DNA of 57,723 nucleotides. Origin: an uncultured bacterium. Its GTDB lineage: Bacteria; Verrucomicrobiota; Kiritimatiellia; RFP12; CAIWXQ01. The translations under genes and the position numbers were made by a program. The stretch spans positions 1-57,723 of the forward strand of contig CAIWXQ010000030.1 of assembly GCA_903916675.1 (NCBI GenBank), written 5' to 3'. The notes beneath the pieces were generated by a model that ran no database searches, was not told where the DNA came from, and worked only from the letters and a program-made list of their open reading frames with translations. Shown here piece after piece: positions 31,961 to 43,013 of this stretch (positions within the stretch are counted from its first letter, which is position 1; each line of letters opens with the position of its first letter).

Positions 31961-33001
31961 TTATTTCATGTCCCGGCCCGGCGACCGGAGATCCGGCGGG
32001 AGCACACTCGCGCGGGGCGCATTGGTCGGATACCGGAGTTCCGGCTCGTCGTGCAGCAGGAACGATCCGATGTCCTTCCCCAGCGCCACCTCCAGGCCGA
32101 TCTTGCCGGACTTGTCCGCCATGTTCAGCATGGGCCCCTCCTGTTCCACCAGCAGGGCCGCGCGCGCCTTGCCGTTCTCGTCGCGCATCGTCAGCTTCGG
32201 ACCGGATTTGAGCACGTGCAGGGTGAGGCGTCCCCCGCCGCTCTTGTCGGCCATGTCGAGCGACGGCGAGTCTTCCACCATGCCGAATCGGGCGCGCAGC
32301 TTCCCTTTCTCGTCGTTCAGCCCCAGCGCCGGCCCGGAATCGTCCACGCACAACCGCGCACCGAGCCCGCCATTCTTGTCGTTCAACCCCAGCGCCGGCC
32401 CGTCTTCGTCCACGCACAACCGCGCGCCCGGCGTACCCTTGCGGGTGTACAGGTCGAGAACCGTCTCTTTCCGGTCCACCCCAACCTTGGCCCGCAGCTT
32501 CTCGTTCTCGTCCAGCAGCGAAAGCCCCGTGCCGTTCTTGCCGACCTCCAGCGCAGCGCGCAGCTTTCCGCCTTCATCCAGAAACGAGAACCCCACGACC
32601 GACGACTCCACGCTCACCTTGGCGCGCAGCTTCCCGTCCTCGTCCAGCAGCGAAAGGCCCGGTCCATCCCGGCCGACCTCCAGCGCGGCGCGCAGCTTCC
32701 CGCCGTCGTCGCGCAGGTCGAGCCCGGTGCCGGCCTTGTTCCAGTACAGCAGGGCGCGCTCCTGTCCGTGCTGATCGACCACCGAAAAACTCTGCGCACG
32801 CAGCACGCGGTCGGTGCGATGCAGCTTCCCCAGCAGGGACGGCAGGGGAAGAAAAAAATAGGCCAGCGTCAGCAGCAGCAGTGCGAACACGGCCAGCCGC
32901 ACGCGCCACCGCGCGGCGGCCACGGAATGCTCCAGCAGTTCTACGCGTTCTTCGATGGTCATGTCGCGTCTGCGATCCCGAATCTCGTGCGCCTGCCTCA
33001 C
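31961..33001 (-). CDS. membrane-anchored 22-residue-repeat protein
   Basis: A 346-residue protein. A short acidic N-terminus (TIEERVELLEHSV, coiled-coil-like) leads to one transmembrane helix (about 34-54). Residues 72-313 are eleven uninterrupted repeats of exactly 22 residues with consensus LxLxDxxGKxRAxLxVxxxGPx; a partial twelfth follows, then a Pro-rich end. The even period and alternating hydrophobic residues point to a beta-solenoid outside the membrane. The GTG at 33001 overlaps the stop of the response regulator (GTGA), making it the last gene of the signalling operon. No enzyme motif is seen; it may be a cell-surface or periplasmic spacer, scaffold or ligand sensor. Confidence 0.8.
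   Translation of the reverse strand: MRQAHEIRDRRRDMTIEERVELLEHSVAAARWRVRLAVFALLLLTLAYFFLPLPSLLGKLHRTDRVLRAQSFSVVDQHGQERALLYWNKAGTGLDLRDDGGKLRAALEVGRDGPGLSLLDEDGKLRAKVSVESSVVGFSFLDEGGKLRAALEVGKNGTGLSLLDENEKLRAKVGVDRKETVLDLYTRKGTPGARLCVDEDGPALGLNDKNGGLGARLCVDDSGPALGLNDEKGKLRARFGMVEDSPSLDMADKSGGGRLTLHVLKSGPKLTMRDENGKARAALLVEQEGPMLNMADKSGKIGLEVALGKDIGSFLLHDEPELRYPTNAPRASVLPPDLRSPGRDMK
32063..32788 (-). repeat. eleven 66-bp coding repeats
   Basis: The repeats of the membrane-anchored protein span these bases without insertions or deletions. Two neighbouring units (around 32300-32420) are nearly identical in DNA, including the segment CACGCACAACCGCGC in both, which indicates recent unit duplication. 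The others have diverged and keep only the protein pattern. Confidence 0.85.
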
Positions 33002-33372
33002 CGCGGCGCGGCCATGACTTCCTCGATGGCATCCCGCAGTTCCGTCGGCGTGACCGGCTTGTACAGCAGCTTGCGCGCGCCCAACAGCAGAGCCGGTTTC
33101 AGAATCCCGACGTTCTTGTACGCGCCGCCGCCCGTCATGGCGATAACCCGCACGTTCGGATTGCTCTGGCGCAAATCCCGCAGCGTCTCCAGCCCGTCGC
33201 GATCCGGCATAAACATGTCCAGCAGCACCACGTCCGCCGGAGCAGCCCGAAATGCATCGAGGCCCAGCGCGCCGGTTTCCGCCGCACGCGCCTCATAACC
33301 CAGCGTCGCGAGTATCTGGCTCAACAGCTCGCGAATCTCGGCATTGTCGTCAATCACCAAGACACTTGTCAT
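32998..33372 (-). CDS. single-domain response regulator (CheY-like)
   Basis: A 124-residue receiver domain alone: acidic pocket VIDDN (D8, D9), phospho-acceptor Asp52 in VVLLDMFMPDRDG, Thr in IAMTGG and Lys in LLYKPVTP. There is no output domain. The start at 33372 has GAGGGTGA upstream. It follows the nucleotidyltransferase fusion gene directly and overlaps the repeat-protein gene. In the same operon a hybrid kinase and HPt could phosphorylate it; it may act as a phosphate sink or bind a partner protein. Confidence 0.9.
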   Translation of the reverse strand: MTSVLVIDDNAEIRELLSQILATLGYEARAAETGALGLDAFRAAPADVVLLDMFMPDRDGLETLRDLRQSNPNVRVIAMTGGGAYKNVGILKPALLLGARKLLYKPVTPTELRDAIEEVMAAPR

Positions 33373-33373
33373 A

Positions 33374-34801
33374 TCACCCTCGTTTCTGCAGGCCGGATGC
33401 CAGCCTGCCCCACAATGTGTCACGCAGGATGCGTACGTCTTCTAAAATACCACGGTGCTCGGCGTAGTATCGAGCCTCCATTGCAGCCACGGCCGGGTCA
33501 TCGGCGCCGCCGCGCGCCGTTGCGTAGCTGAACACGGCGGGAAAATACACCTTCAGCTCGTCCCGCAGCGCCTGATCCTCCGGCGCGCGCAAGGGCTCGT
33601 GGCCGCAGAGGCGCCACCGCCCGCGGACCGCGCCGAACAGGCGAGGCGTCAGGTCCAGACTTCCGGCATAGAACAATCGCACCAGCAGGTTGCGGCGATG
33701 CCCTTCCGCCGATCGGAACACCGGCAGTTTCCGAACCGTCCCCCGGCGGCTGTAGGACCGCTGCGTCGCCAGGCGCCCGCAGCCGCACAGGCGGATCAGC
33801 CCGTACAGCACCGCAAAGGGTATCGCCTGCAGGCAGAGCAGAACCAGCGCAACCGACCAGCCGGCGGCTGCGCGGTAGGCGTCCCAGGGCGCGGCGGCCG
33901 GCGGCATGCGCGCCAGCAGCCAGGTGTCTTCCAGTTCCAGGACGACACCGTCCTCGGGGTCGATCAGGCGGTTGCCAGACGCGATCTTCTCCCGGATCTC
34001 CACCTGTTCGCCGACGTAGGTGTCCGACATCACCACGCACTGCGACAATTGCGCCTGCCGGCCGATCCGCACATGGTTGCCGACCACGGCGCAGGGGCCG
34101 ACCGATGCCAGTAGGCCAACCGTGCAGTCGTTGCCGAGAATCACCGAGGGGGCGACGTCCGCCGATGGCGGCAAGACCACGTTGTATCCCACGCAGGAAC
34201 CGTCCGCTGCACCATAGCCGGGCGCCAGATAGCGCGAGATTTCGCCGCCCGCCAAACGCAGGTTGAGCGCGAAAAAGTCCCGCAGCGACTCCACTGGAAC
34301 CGGATCCAGCCCCAGTTCCGCAAAACTTCGCCGGGTGCCCACGTCCGGAGCAGCCTCGGCCAGCAGCACCTCCACGGAGGCGGCGTCCCGGCAGAGCGCG
34401 CAGCAGTTTCCGTTGGATTCTCCATGCCAGAAGAATCCCGTGTCCGGCGGCGCGCGCACGAAATCCGGCAGCCGCCGGGGGAAAAGCGGTCCGTGCAGGA
34501 AGAGCACACCGCCGCGCCAGAGATCCGGACTCCTCTGCAGAAAAGCGAGCGGCGCGCCCCCCTCCCGGTGAAATCCGTACTGGATGTGCAGCCCCCATTG
34601 GCTGCCGTCGCCCGCATAGGATTCAATCTGCTCCGCGCCCTCGTCCAGGACGAGGAGCACCTCCAGGGCGCCCAGGTCCACACTCAGTTCGAACCAGTAT
34701 TCCAGCAGCGGCCGGTTCCCCAGCGGCACAAGCGGCCACGGAACGGGGCCGAGCGGCTTCGGCCACGCCCGCGGGGCGCCAATGTGCAGGACCGTTCTCA
34801 T
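33374..34801 (-). CDS. nucleotidyltransferase-like/hexapeptide protein fused to a degenerate sugar-transferase domain
   Basis: A 475-residue fusion. Residues 1-195 resemble sugar-nucleotide pyrophosphorylases (PLVPLGNRPLLEYWFELSV) but lack the usual GGxGTRL loop. Residues 205-285 have hexapeptide repeats (GNDCTVGLLASVGPCAVVGN). After a hydrophobic helix (about 310-335), the last 120 residues look like the C-terminal half of a polyprenyl-phosphate sugar transferase: SLDLTPRLFGAVRGRWRLCG mirrors the family's SxDELPQL-N-RGD-SLVG, but the catalytic DE has become DL. Both end domains therefore appear inactive or altered. The ATG at 34801 overlaps the STAS stop (ATGA). A regulatory or scaffold role next to the intact sugar transferase is suggested. 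Confidence 0.7.
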   Translation of the reverse strand: MRTVLHIGAPRAWPKPLGPVPWPLVPLGNRPLLEYWFELSVDLGALEVLLVLDEGAEQIESYAGDGSQWGLHIQYGFHREGGAPLAFLQRSPDLWRGGVLFLHGPLFPRRLPDFVRAPPDTGFFWHGESNGNCCALCRDAASVEVLLAEAAPDVGTRRSFAELGLDPVPVESLRDFFALNLRLAGGEISRYLAPGYGAADGSCVGYNVVLPPSADVAPSVILGNDCTVGLLASVGPCAVVGNHVRIGRQAQLSQCVVMSDTYVGEQVEIREKIASGNRLIDPEDGVVLELEDTWLLARMPPAAAPWDAYRAAAGWSVALVLLCLQAIPFAVLYGLIRLCGCGRLATQRSYSRRGTVRKLPVFRSAEGHRRNLLVRLFYAGSLDLTPRLFGAVRGRWRLCGHEPLRAPEDQALRDELKVYFPAVFSYATARGGADDPAVAAMEARYYAEHRGILEDVRILRDTLWGRLASGLQKRG

Positions 34802-35139
34802 GCGCAGGCGTGGCAGGCTTCCGCCGCGGTGTCGAAGATATCGAAGACCTTGAAGGCGCGCGTAATCTCGAAGACCATCCGCACGCGCTTCTGGAGCCCG
34901 GCGATCTTCATGTCGCCTCCGCGCTCCAGCACGCGCTTCAGCAGCGCCACCAGAACGCCCAGCCCGGCGCTGTCGAGAAAGTCGACGCCCGAGAGATCGA
35001 TGACCACGTTGCGGATGTCCGGCACGCTTTGCCACCACGCGACAAACTGCTCCCGGAAGGCGTCCACGCCGACGGACGTCAACGCACCGTTCACCGCCAC
35101 CACCCCCACGCCGTCCCTCACCTGGAATGTCGCCGCCAT
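34798..35139 (-). CDS. STAS-domain protein (anti-anti-sigma-factor type)
   Basis: A 113-residue STAS domain of the SpoIIAA/RsbV/SypA kind. The motif VVIDLSGVDFLDSAGLG contains Ser57, the expected phosphorylation site. In partner switching, the unphosphorylated form binds a target and a serine kinase/PP2C pair toggles it; exactly such a protein (REC-PP2C-HATPase) is encoded two genes upstream. It lies between the sugar transferase and the nucleotidyltransferase-like fusion. No sigma factor gene is present nearby, so the target may be a polysaccharide enzyme, as proposed for Vibrio fischeri Syp. Confidence 0.9.
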   Translation of the reverse strand: MAATFQVRDGVGVVAVNGALTSVGVDAFREQFVAWWQSVPDIRNVVIDLSGVDFLDSAGLGVLVALLKRVLERGGDMKIAGLQKRVRMVFEITRAFKVFDIFDTAAEACHACA

Positions 35140-35152
35140 ACTCGCCCCCTTT

Positions 35153-35887
35153 TCAATATGCGCCCCGGCCCAGCAGCACGGCAGGCACGGTTTTCAGGAT
35201 GATCACGATATCCTTCCAGATGCTCTGACTCTGGATGTACTGCAGGTCCATCCGCACCTGCTGCTTGAAAGGAATTTCGGAACGCCCCTGGATCTGCCAG
35301 AGGCAGGTGAGCCCCGGCTTCACATGCAGGCGCTTGCGCTCTGCCAGCGTGTACTGCGCCACCTCGCGCGGAATCGGCGGGCGCGGCCCCACGATCGCCA
35401 AGTCGCCACGCACCACGTTTAGGATCTGCGGGAGTTCGTCGATGCTGAACCGCCGGAGGAGGCGGCCCACACGGGTCACGCGCGGATCGTTGCGCATCTT
35501 GAAGATCACGCCGTCGCGCGAGTCGTTCTGCGCCGCCAGCGCCGCCTTGCGCTGCTCGGCGTTGCGGTACATCGAGCGGAACTTGTAGAACCAGAACTCC
35601 CGCCCGTTCAGCCCGACGCGCTTCTGGACAAAGAAGACCGGCCAGCCGTCCTCCGCGCAGATCAACAGGGCGATCAGCAGAAAAAACGGGGCGAATACGA
35701 TCAGCGCCGTGCCGGCGATCAGGATGTCCATACCGCGCTTGACGGCATACACGCCGCCGAGGCCCGCCTCCCAGACCAGCAGCTTGAGGCGTTGCCGCCA
35801 GCGCAGCATGCAGAACCCCGCCCGCGTGCTGGGCAGATGCAGGGAATCGCAAAGGTCCCGGCGAGCCTGGAAGACGGCTTCGTTCAC
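35153..35887 (-). CDS. polyprenyl-phosphate sugar-1-phosphate transferase (priming enzyme)
   Basis: A 244-residue short-form (PglC/WcaJ catalytic domain only) phosphoglycosyl transferase. A membrane re-entrant helix (VKRGMDILIAGTALIVF) is followed by VFFVQKRVGLNG and FWFYKFRSM, the catalytic pair in SIDELPQILNVVRGD, then IVGPRPP and KPGLTCLWQIQGR. It moves a sugar-1-phosphate from a UDP-sugar to undecaprenyl phosphate, starting each repeat unit. The GTG at 35887 overlaps the stop of the PP2C gene (GTGA). The placement between a phosphatase/kinase and a STAS gene is unusual for a priming enzyme. Confidence 0.9.
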   Translation of the reverse strand: MNEAVFQARRDLCDSLHLPSTRAGFCMLRWRQRLKLLVWEAGLGGVYAVKRGMDILIAGTALIVFAPFFLLIALLICAEDGWPVFFVQKRVGLNGREFWFYKFRSMYRNAEQRKAALAAQNDSRDGVIFKMRNDPRVTRVGRLLRRFSIDELPQILNVVRGDLAIVGPRPPIPREVAQYTLAERKRLHVKPGLTCLWQIQGRSEIPFKQQVRMDLQYIQSQSIWKDIVIILKTVPAVLLGRGAY

Positions 35888-37578
35888 GGTGCGCTTCTCC
35901 CGAGTGGTAGATGGTTATCCTGTCGCGAAACGGCAAAAAAGGCAATGTTGTTGTTGTCGCGGCGGAACAGGGAGACATGCTGCGAGACCGCGCGGATAAT
36001 CCCCAGCCCGCGACCGTTTTCGCGGTCCATCGGCAAAGCCTGGGCCGCCGCCAGCCGCTCTTCCATGCTCCATTCGCGCCCCTGATCGCGGAAAATCATC
36101 CGGCAGACCGGCCCCGTCAGGCGCAGACGGAACTCGATCGTCGAGCCGGCCGGCGCCCGGCCGTGGCGCACGACGTTCGTGCCGTGCTCCATCAGCGCCA
36201 GCCGGGCGGCCCCGGCCGCCTCCGCCGGCCAGCCGTCCGCCTGCAGAATCCGGTCCACCTGCGCGGCAGTTTCGGCCACGGCCGCCAGGTCCATCGCGAT
36301 CTGCTTTTCCAGTCGGACGGTGGCGGGATCGATCCGTTCCACCACGACCACGCTGCAGTCGTCTTCCGACAAGGGAAAGCCCTCGGCGCGCAGGGCCGCA
36401 AAAACCGCGGCCGCCGGATCGATGGCAAATGGGTCATGCAACACGCGCCGCGCAATCTCCGCCAGGCGGGTCTCGCCGCAGGGCTCGCCCGTCTGCTGCT
36501 GGCGCGACTCCAGCAGGCCGTCCGTCACCAGCATGAGCCGGGACCCCGGCGCGGCAGGCGCCGTCACCTGCCGGTCGACGCCGTACACCTCGCCGTGGTC
36601 GAAGGCAAAGCCGATCGGCAGGACGCCGCGACCGGCCAGTTGCCGGGAGATGTCCGTGCCGCCGGCGTCGAGCAGGAATGGATCCGGATGACCGCAATTC
36701 AGGCACGTCCAGCAACCTTTTTCCGGCGACAGAATGCCGAGGAAAAGCGTGGCGTACAGCTCGGGATTCTGCACGTAGGAGCGAAAGCGCGTCTGAATTT
36801 CGCGGCAGATGGCCGCCGGTCCGGCAGCGACGAATTCGCGGGCCGCCTCGCGGATGATCCCCTTGAGCAGCGAGGCGACCATGGCCGGCGCCACGCCGTG
36901 CCCGGCGACATCGCCCACGCAAACGCAGACGCCGCCATCCGGCAGCGGCAGCGCGTCGAACACATCGCCGCCCACATTGAGGCTCGGCTGATAGGCCATG
37001 TAGGTCTCGACCGCCGGGTCCAGCAGCGGATTCGTGGCAAACAGCTTCCGCTGGAGCGAGCCGGCAACCTCCAGCTCCCGCACCATCCGCCGCTTCCACA
37101 GGCGCAGGGCGTCGTTGCTCCGCTTCAGGTCGAGCGCGTTGCGCACGCGCGCCACCAGCTCGCGGGGGTTGAACGGCTTGCGGATGTAGTCGAAGGCGCC
37201 GACGACAAACCCCTTCTCGACGTCCTGAATCTCCGTCTGCGCCGTAACCATGATCACGGGGATGTCCTGCGTGAGCGGGTTCGCCTTCATGCGGCGGCAG
37301 ACGTCGTAGCCGGTCTCGCCCGGCATCACCACGTCCACCAGCGCCAAATCCGGAACCTCCTTGTCGACCAGCGCCAGGGCCGCCTCGCCGTCGCCCACGT
37401 CCATCACCTCGCATCCGCGTTCCGTCAGGAGCTTTCGCAGGTAGATGCGGTTGGCAAACTCGTCGTCCACCACCAGCACGCGGCCCACCAGCATCTTCTC
37501 GGGCGAACGCGCCGCCACGGACGGATTCGGACGCAAATCCGCCGTCGCCTCACCGTACCTAGACACGGTGTCCGTCAC
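35884..37578 (-). CDS. response regulator with PP2C phosphatase and HATPase (RsbU/SypE-like switch protein)
   Basis: A 564-residue three-domain protein: receiver (residues 32-150; Asp82 in LALVDVVMPG), SpoIIE-type PP2C phosphatase (about 190-390; GGDVFDALPL and GDVAGHGVAPAM carry the metal-binding Asp/Gly) and a C-terminal RsbW-like HATPase (about 410-540; MEHGTNVVRHG). Such proteins dephosphorylate and/or phosphorylate a STAS partner according to receiver state. The GTG at 37578 overlaps the HPt stop (GTGA). In the operon it comes after the hybrid kinase and HPt, and before the sugar transferase and STAS genes. This is the core of a partner-switching module. Confidence 0.9.
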   Translation of the reverse strand: MTDTVSRYGEATADLRPNPSVAARSPEKMLVGRVLVVDDEFANRIYLRKLLTERGCEVMDVGDGEAALALVDKEVPDLALVDVVMPGETGYDVCRRMKANPLTQDIPVIMVTAQTEIQDVEKGFVVGAFDYIRKPFNPRELVARVRNALDLKRSNDALRLWKRRMVRELEVAGSLQRKLFATNPLLDPAVETYMAYQPSLNVGGDVFDALPLPDGGVCVCVGDVAGHGVAPAMVASLLKGIIREAAREFVAAGPAAICREIQTRFRSYVQNPELYATLFLGILSPEKGCWTCLNCGHPDPFLLDAGGTDISRQLAGRGVLPIGFAFDHGEVYGVDRQVTAPAAPGSRLMLVTDGLLESRQQQTGEPCGETRLAEIARRVLHDPFAIDPAAAVFAALRAEGFPLSEDDCSVVVVERIDPATVRLEKQIAMDLAAVAETAAQVDRILQADGWPAEAAGAARLALMEHGTNVVRHGRAPAGSTIEFRLRLTGPVCRMIFRDQGREWSMEERLAAAQALPMDRENGRGLGIIRAVSQHVSLFRRDNNNIAFFAVSRQDNHLPLGRSAP

Positions 37579-37991
37579 CCGATCGCACCCCCGGTTTCGG
37601 CCGGTTCCATCCGGCGCATCCATTCCTGCAACCCGCCGAGCAGGCTGGTGCAACGCGCGGCATCCTCGCGCTTGGCGGCCGAACTCATCTCCACGCCCAC
37701 CACGGACAGCTCCGGCGCGCCAATGGTTCCGCCCATTCCCTGCAGGGAGTGTGCGCCCCAGCGGATCCCGGCCCAGTCCCGCGCCACGACCGCCTGCTGC
37801 AGGGCGGTCACCACCCTCCGGATCTCCGCGACAAACAGCTCGAGAATCTCCGCATCGACCTCGGCCGTGTTGACCCGGTAGGCATCCGCCAGACGCCGCA
37901 ACCCCGGGATCATCTCCTCGAACACTGGCTCCGCCGGCGGAATGCTCCGCGGCTGCGCCGTCCTCCCACTGCCTGCTGCACCTTCGTTCAT
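37575..37991 (-). CDS. histidine phosphotransfer (HPt) protein
   Basis: A 138-residue helical protein with His81 in RWGAHSLQGMGGTIGA, the phosphotransfer site. It would shuttle phosphate from the hybrid kinase's second receiver to the receiver of the PP2C protein and perhaps to the CheY-like protein. It starts 4 nt after the kinase stop and overlaps the next gene. Having HPt as a separate small protein allows branching to several receivers. Confidence 0.85.
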   Translation of the reverse strand: MNEGAAGSGRTAQPRSIPPAEPVFEEMIPGLRRLADAYRVNTAEVDAEILELFVAEIRRVVTALQQAVVARDWAGIRWGAHSLQGMGGTIGAPELSVVGVEMSSAAKREDAARCTSLLGGLQEWMRRMEPAETGGAIG

Positions 37992-37995
37992 AGGG

Positions 37996-41952
<3,957 letters not shown>

Positions 41953-42127
41953 CCGTTCGCTCCTTCCCGGCGACACCCGCCAACCGTACCCATCCGACCG
42001 CACCCGCAAAAGACAGGCACCTCAATGGTTTGACTATATCGCAGGGAGAAGCCTGTTTCCAGCCCGTAAATTCCGCGCCGGGAGACCGCGCAGAATTTGC
42101 GCGGCCGCGGCTTCTCCGGGAAAATCT

Positions 42128-42188
42128 TGCGCGCCCGCGCCACCTTATTCTGTAGTCCGTCACACGTGTCGCTTTGCGCGCTGGCGCA
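42128..42188. promoter_or_regulatory. paired palindromes, candidate activator-binding sites
   Basis: TGCGC-gccc-GCGCC (42128-42141) and TGCGC-gctg-GCGCA (42175-42188) repeat the same inverted pattern 47 bp apart. They lie about 80-130 bp upstream of the start predicted from the sigma-54 element, the usual position for an NtrC-type activator. The base composition is GC-rich, so chance palindromes cannot be excluded. Confidence 0.35.
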
Positions 42189-42234
42189 TGGCAGCCGCAC
42201 GGCGACGAACCATCAGCAGGAAAGCGCCGCGCAC

Positions 42235-42250
42235 TGGCACGTTTTGTGCA
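42235..42250 (+). promoter_or_regulatory. sigma-54 (-24/-12) promoter
   Basis: TGGCACGTTTTGTGCA has the invariant GG and GC with exactly 10 nt between, and differs from the TGGCACG-N4-TTGCW consensus at one position. It points at the exported protein gene (start 42302), giving a leader of about 40 nt, and may drive the T2SS operon. A sigma-54 activator is encoded at the operon's end. Confidence 0.6.
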
Positions 42251-42301
42251 TATGACCGGAGGCGACACGCACGGAACAATCCAACAACAAAGGGAATCCC
42301 C

Positions 42302-42847
42302 ATGAAACGTACACCGACCCTCGCTTTCGCCAGCGCCCTGACCGCGCTCTGCCTGCAGACCGGCATGCTCGCCGCGCAGGACACCACCGCGCCGTCTGAC
42401 AATGGCGGCCGCCGTAATCGCGGCAACTTCGATCCTGCCCAGTTCCAGCAGCGCATGCTGGAAAACGTCCGTAGCAGTATGGGGTTTACCAACGACGTCG
42501 AATGGGCTGCTGTCCAGCCCCTCATGCAGAAGGTCATCGACCTCCGCCGCGAAACCTTGGCCTCCGGCATGCCGCGCTTCAACCGTCGGTCGGCGGACAC
42601 TGCCGACGCCAACCGCGGCAACGAAACTCGCGCGAGCTCGTTCTTCAAGACCAGCCCCGAGGCGGATTCGCTCCAGAAGCTGCTTGACGACAAGGTCCCG
42701 GTCGCCGAGGTCAAGGCCGCGCTCGAAAGATACCGCACCGCCCGCAAGGACAAGGAAGCGCAACTGACCGCCGCGCAGGATGCCCTGCGCAATGTCCTCA
42801 CCGTGCGCCAGGAAGCCCAGGCTGCGTTGCTGGGACTGCTCCCGTAA
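42302..42847 (+). CDS. small exported protein upstream of the T2SS operon (Spy/CpxP-like composition)
   Basis: A 181-residue protein with a signal peptide (residues 1-25, ending LAAQD). The mature part is helical, rich in Arg, Gln and Ala, with an Asn/Gly/Arg-rich start and a repeated pattern of long amphipathic helices (EVKAALERYRTARKDKEAQL). This resembles periplasmic Spy/CpxP-type or heavy-metal-resistance proteins, but no LTxxQ motif is seen. It lies behind a sigma-54-like promoter and is separated from gspE by a hairpin-forming hexamer repeat. Function unknown; it may be a cargo or envelope-stress protein of the system. Confidence 0.6.
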   Translation: MKRTPTLAFASALTALCLQTGMLAAQDTTAPSDNGGRRNRGNFDPAQFQQRMLENVRSSMGFTNDVEWAAVQPLMQKVIDLRRETLASGMPRFNRRSADTADANRGNETRASSFFKTSPEADSLQKLLDDKVPVAEVKAALERYRTARKDKEAQLTAAQDALRNVLTVRQEAQAALLGLLP

Positions 42848-42883
42848 TGAATCTTCGTACTGCGAGTGCCGGTTGGATCGGGA

Positions 42884-42947
42884 TCGGAGTCGGTATCGGG
42901 GTCGGAGTCGACAATGCGGGCGACACCAATTCCGATAGCGATTCCGA
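42884..42947. repeat. TCGG hexamer repeat folding into a long hairpin
   Basis: From 42876 degenerate hexamers of the type (A/G)TCGG(A/G/T) follow one another to about 42910. A complementary run lies at 42926-42947. Positions 42884-42905 and 42926-42947 can pair over about 20 of 22 positions when G-U pairs are counted, with a 20-nt loop. It lies between the exported-protein gene and gspE. There is no T-run. It may act as a partial terminator or mRNA end stabiliser, and could be an interspersed repeat. Confidence 0.65.
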
Positions 42948-43013
42948 CACTGGGGCATGCTTCTGCGCAAATCTTCGTTGCCTTTCCTTTCTGCCAGAAC
43001 CGGTAGCTACGCC

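Larger units (their letters stand above)
41953..42301. other. 349-nt divergent intergenic region upstream of the T2SS operon
   Basis: This spacer separates the minus-strand hybrid kinase from the plus-strand exported protein that precedes gspE. It contains a perfect hairpin CCGCGCA-N5-TGCGCGG (42086-42104), two TGCGC-N4-GCGC palindromes, an ACACGTGT palindrome (42162-42169) and a sigma-54-like promoter. No further gene is seen. The kinase promoter must also be here but is not clear. Confidence 0.7.

Noticed and set aside
42188-42301. Longer start for the small exported protein
   Set aside because: The extension is Arg-rich and would hide the signal peptide; it also covers the sigma-54-like promoter. 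The ATG at 42302 opens directly with the signal peptide.
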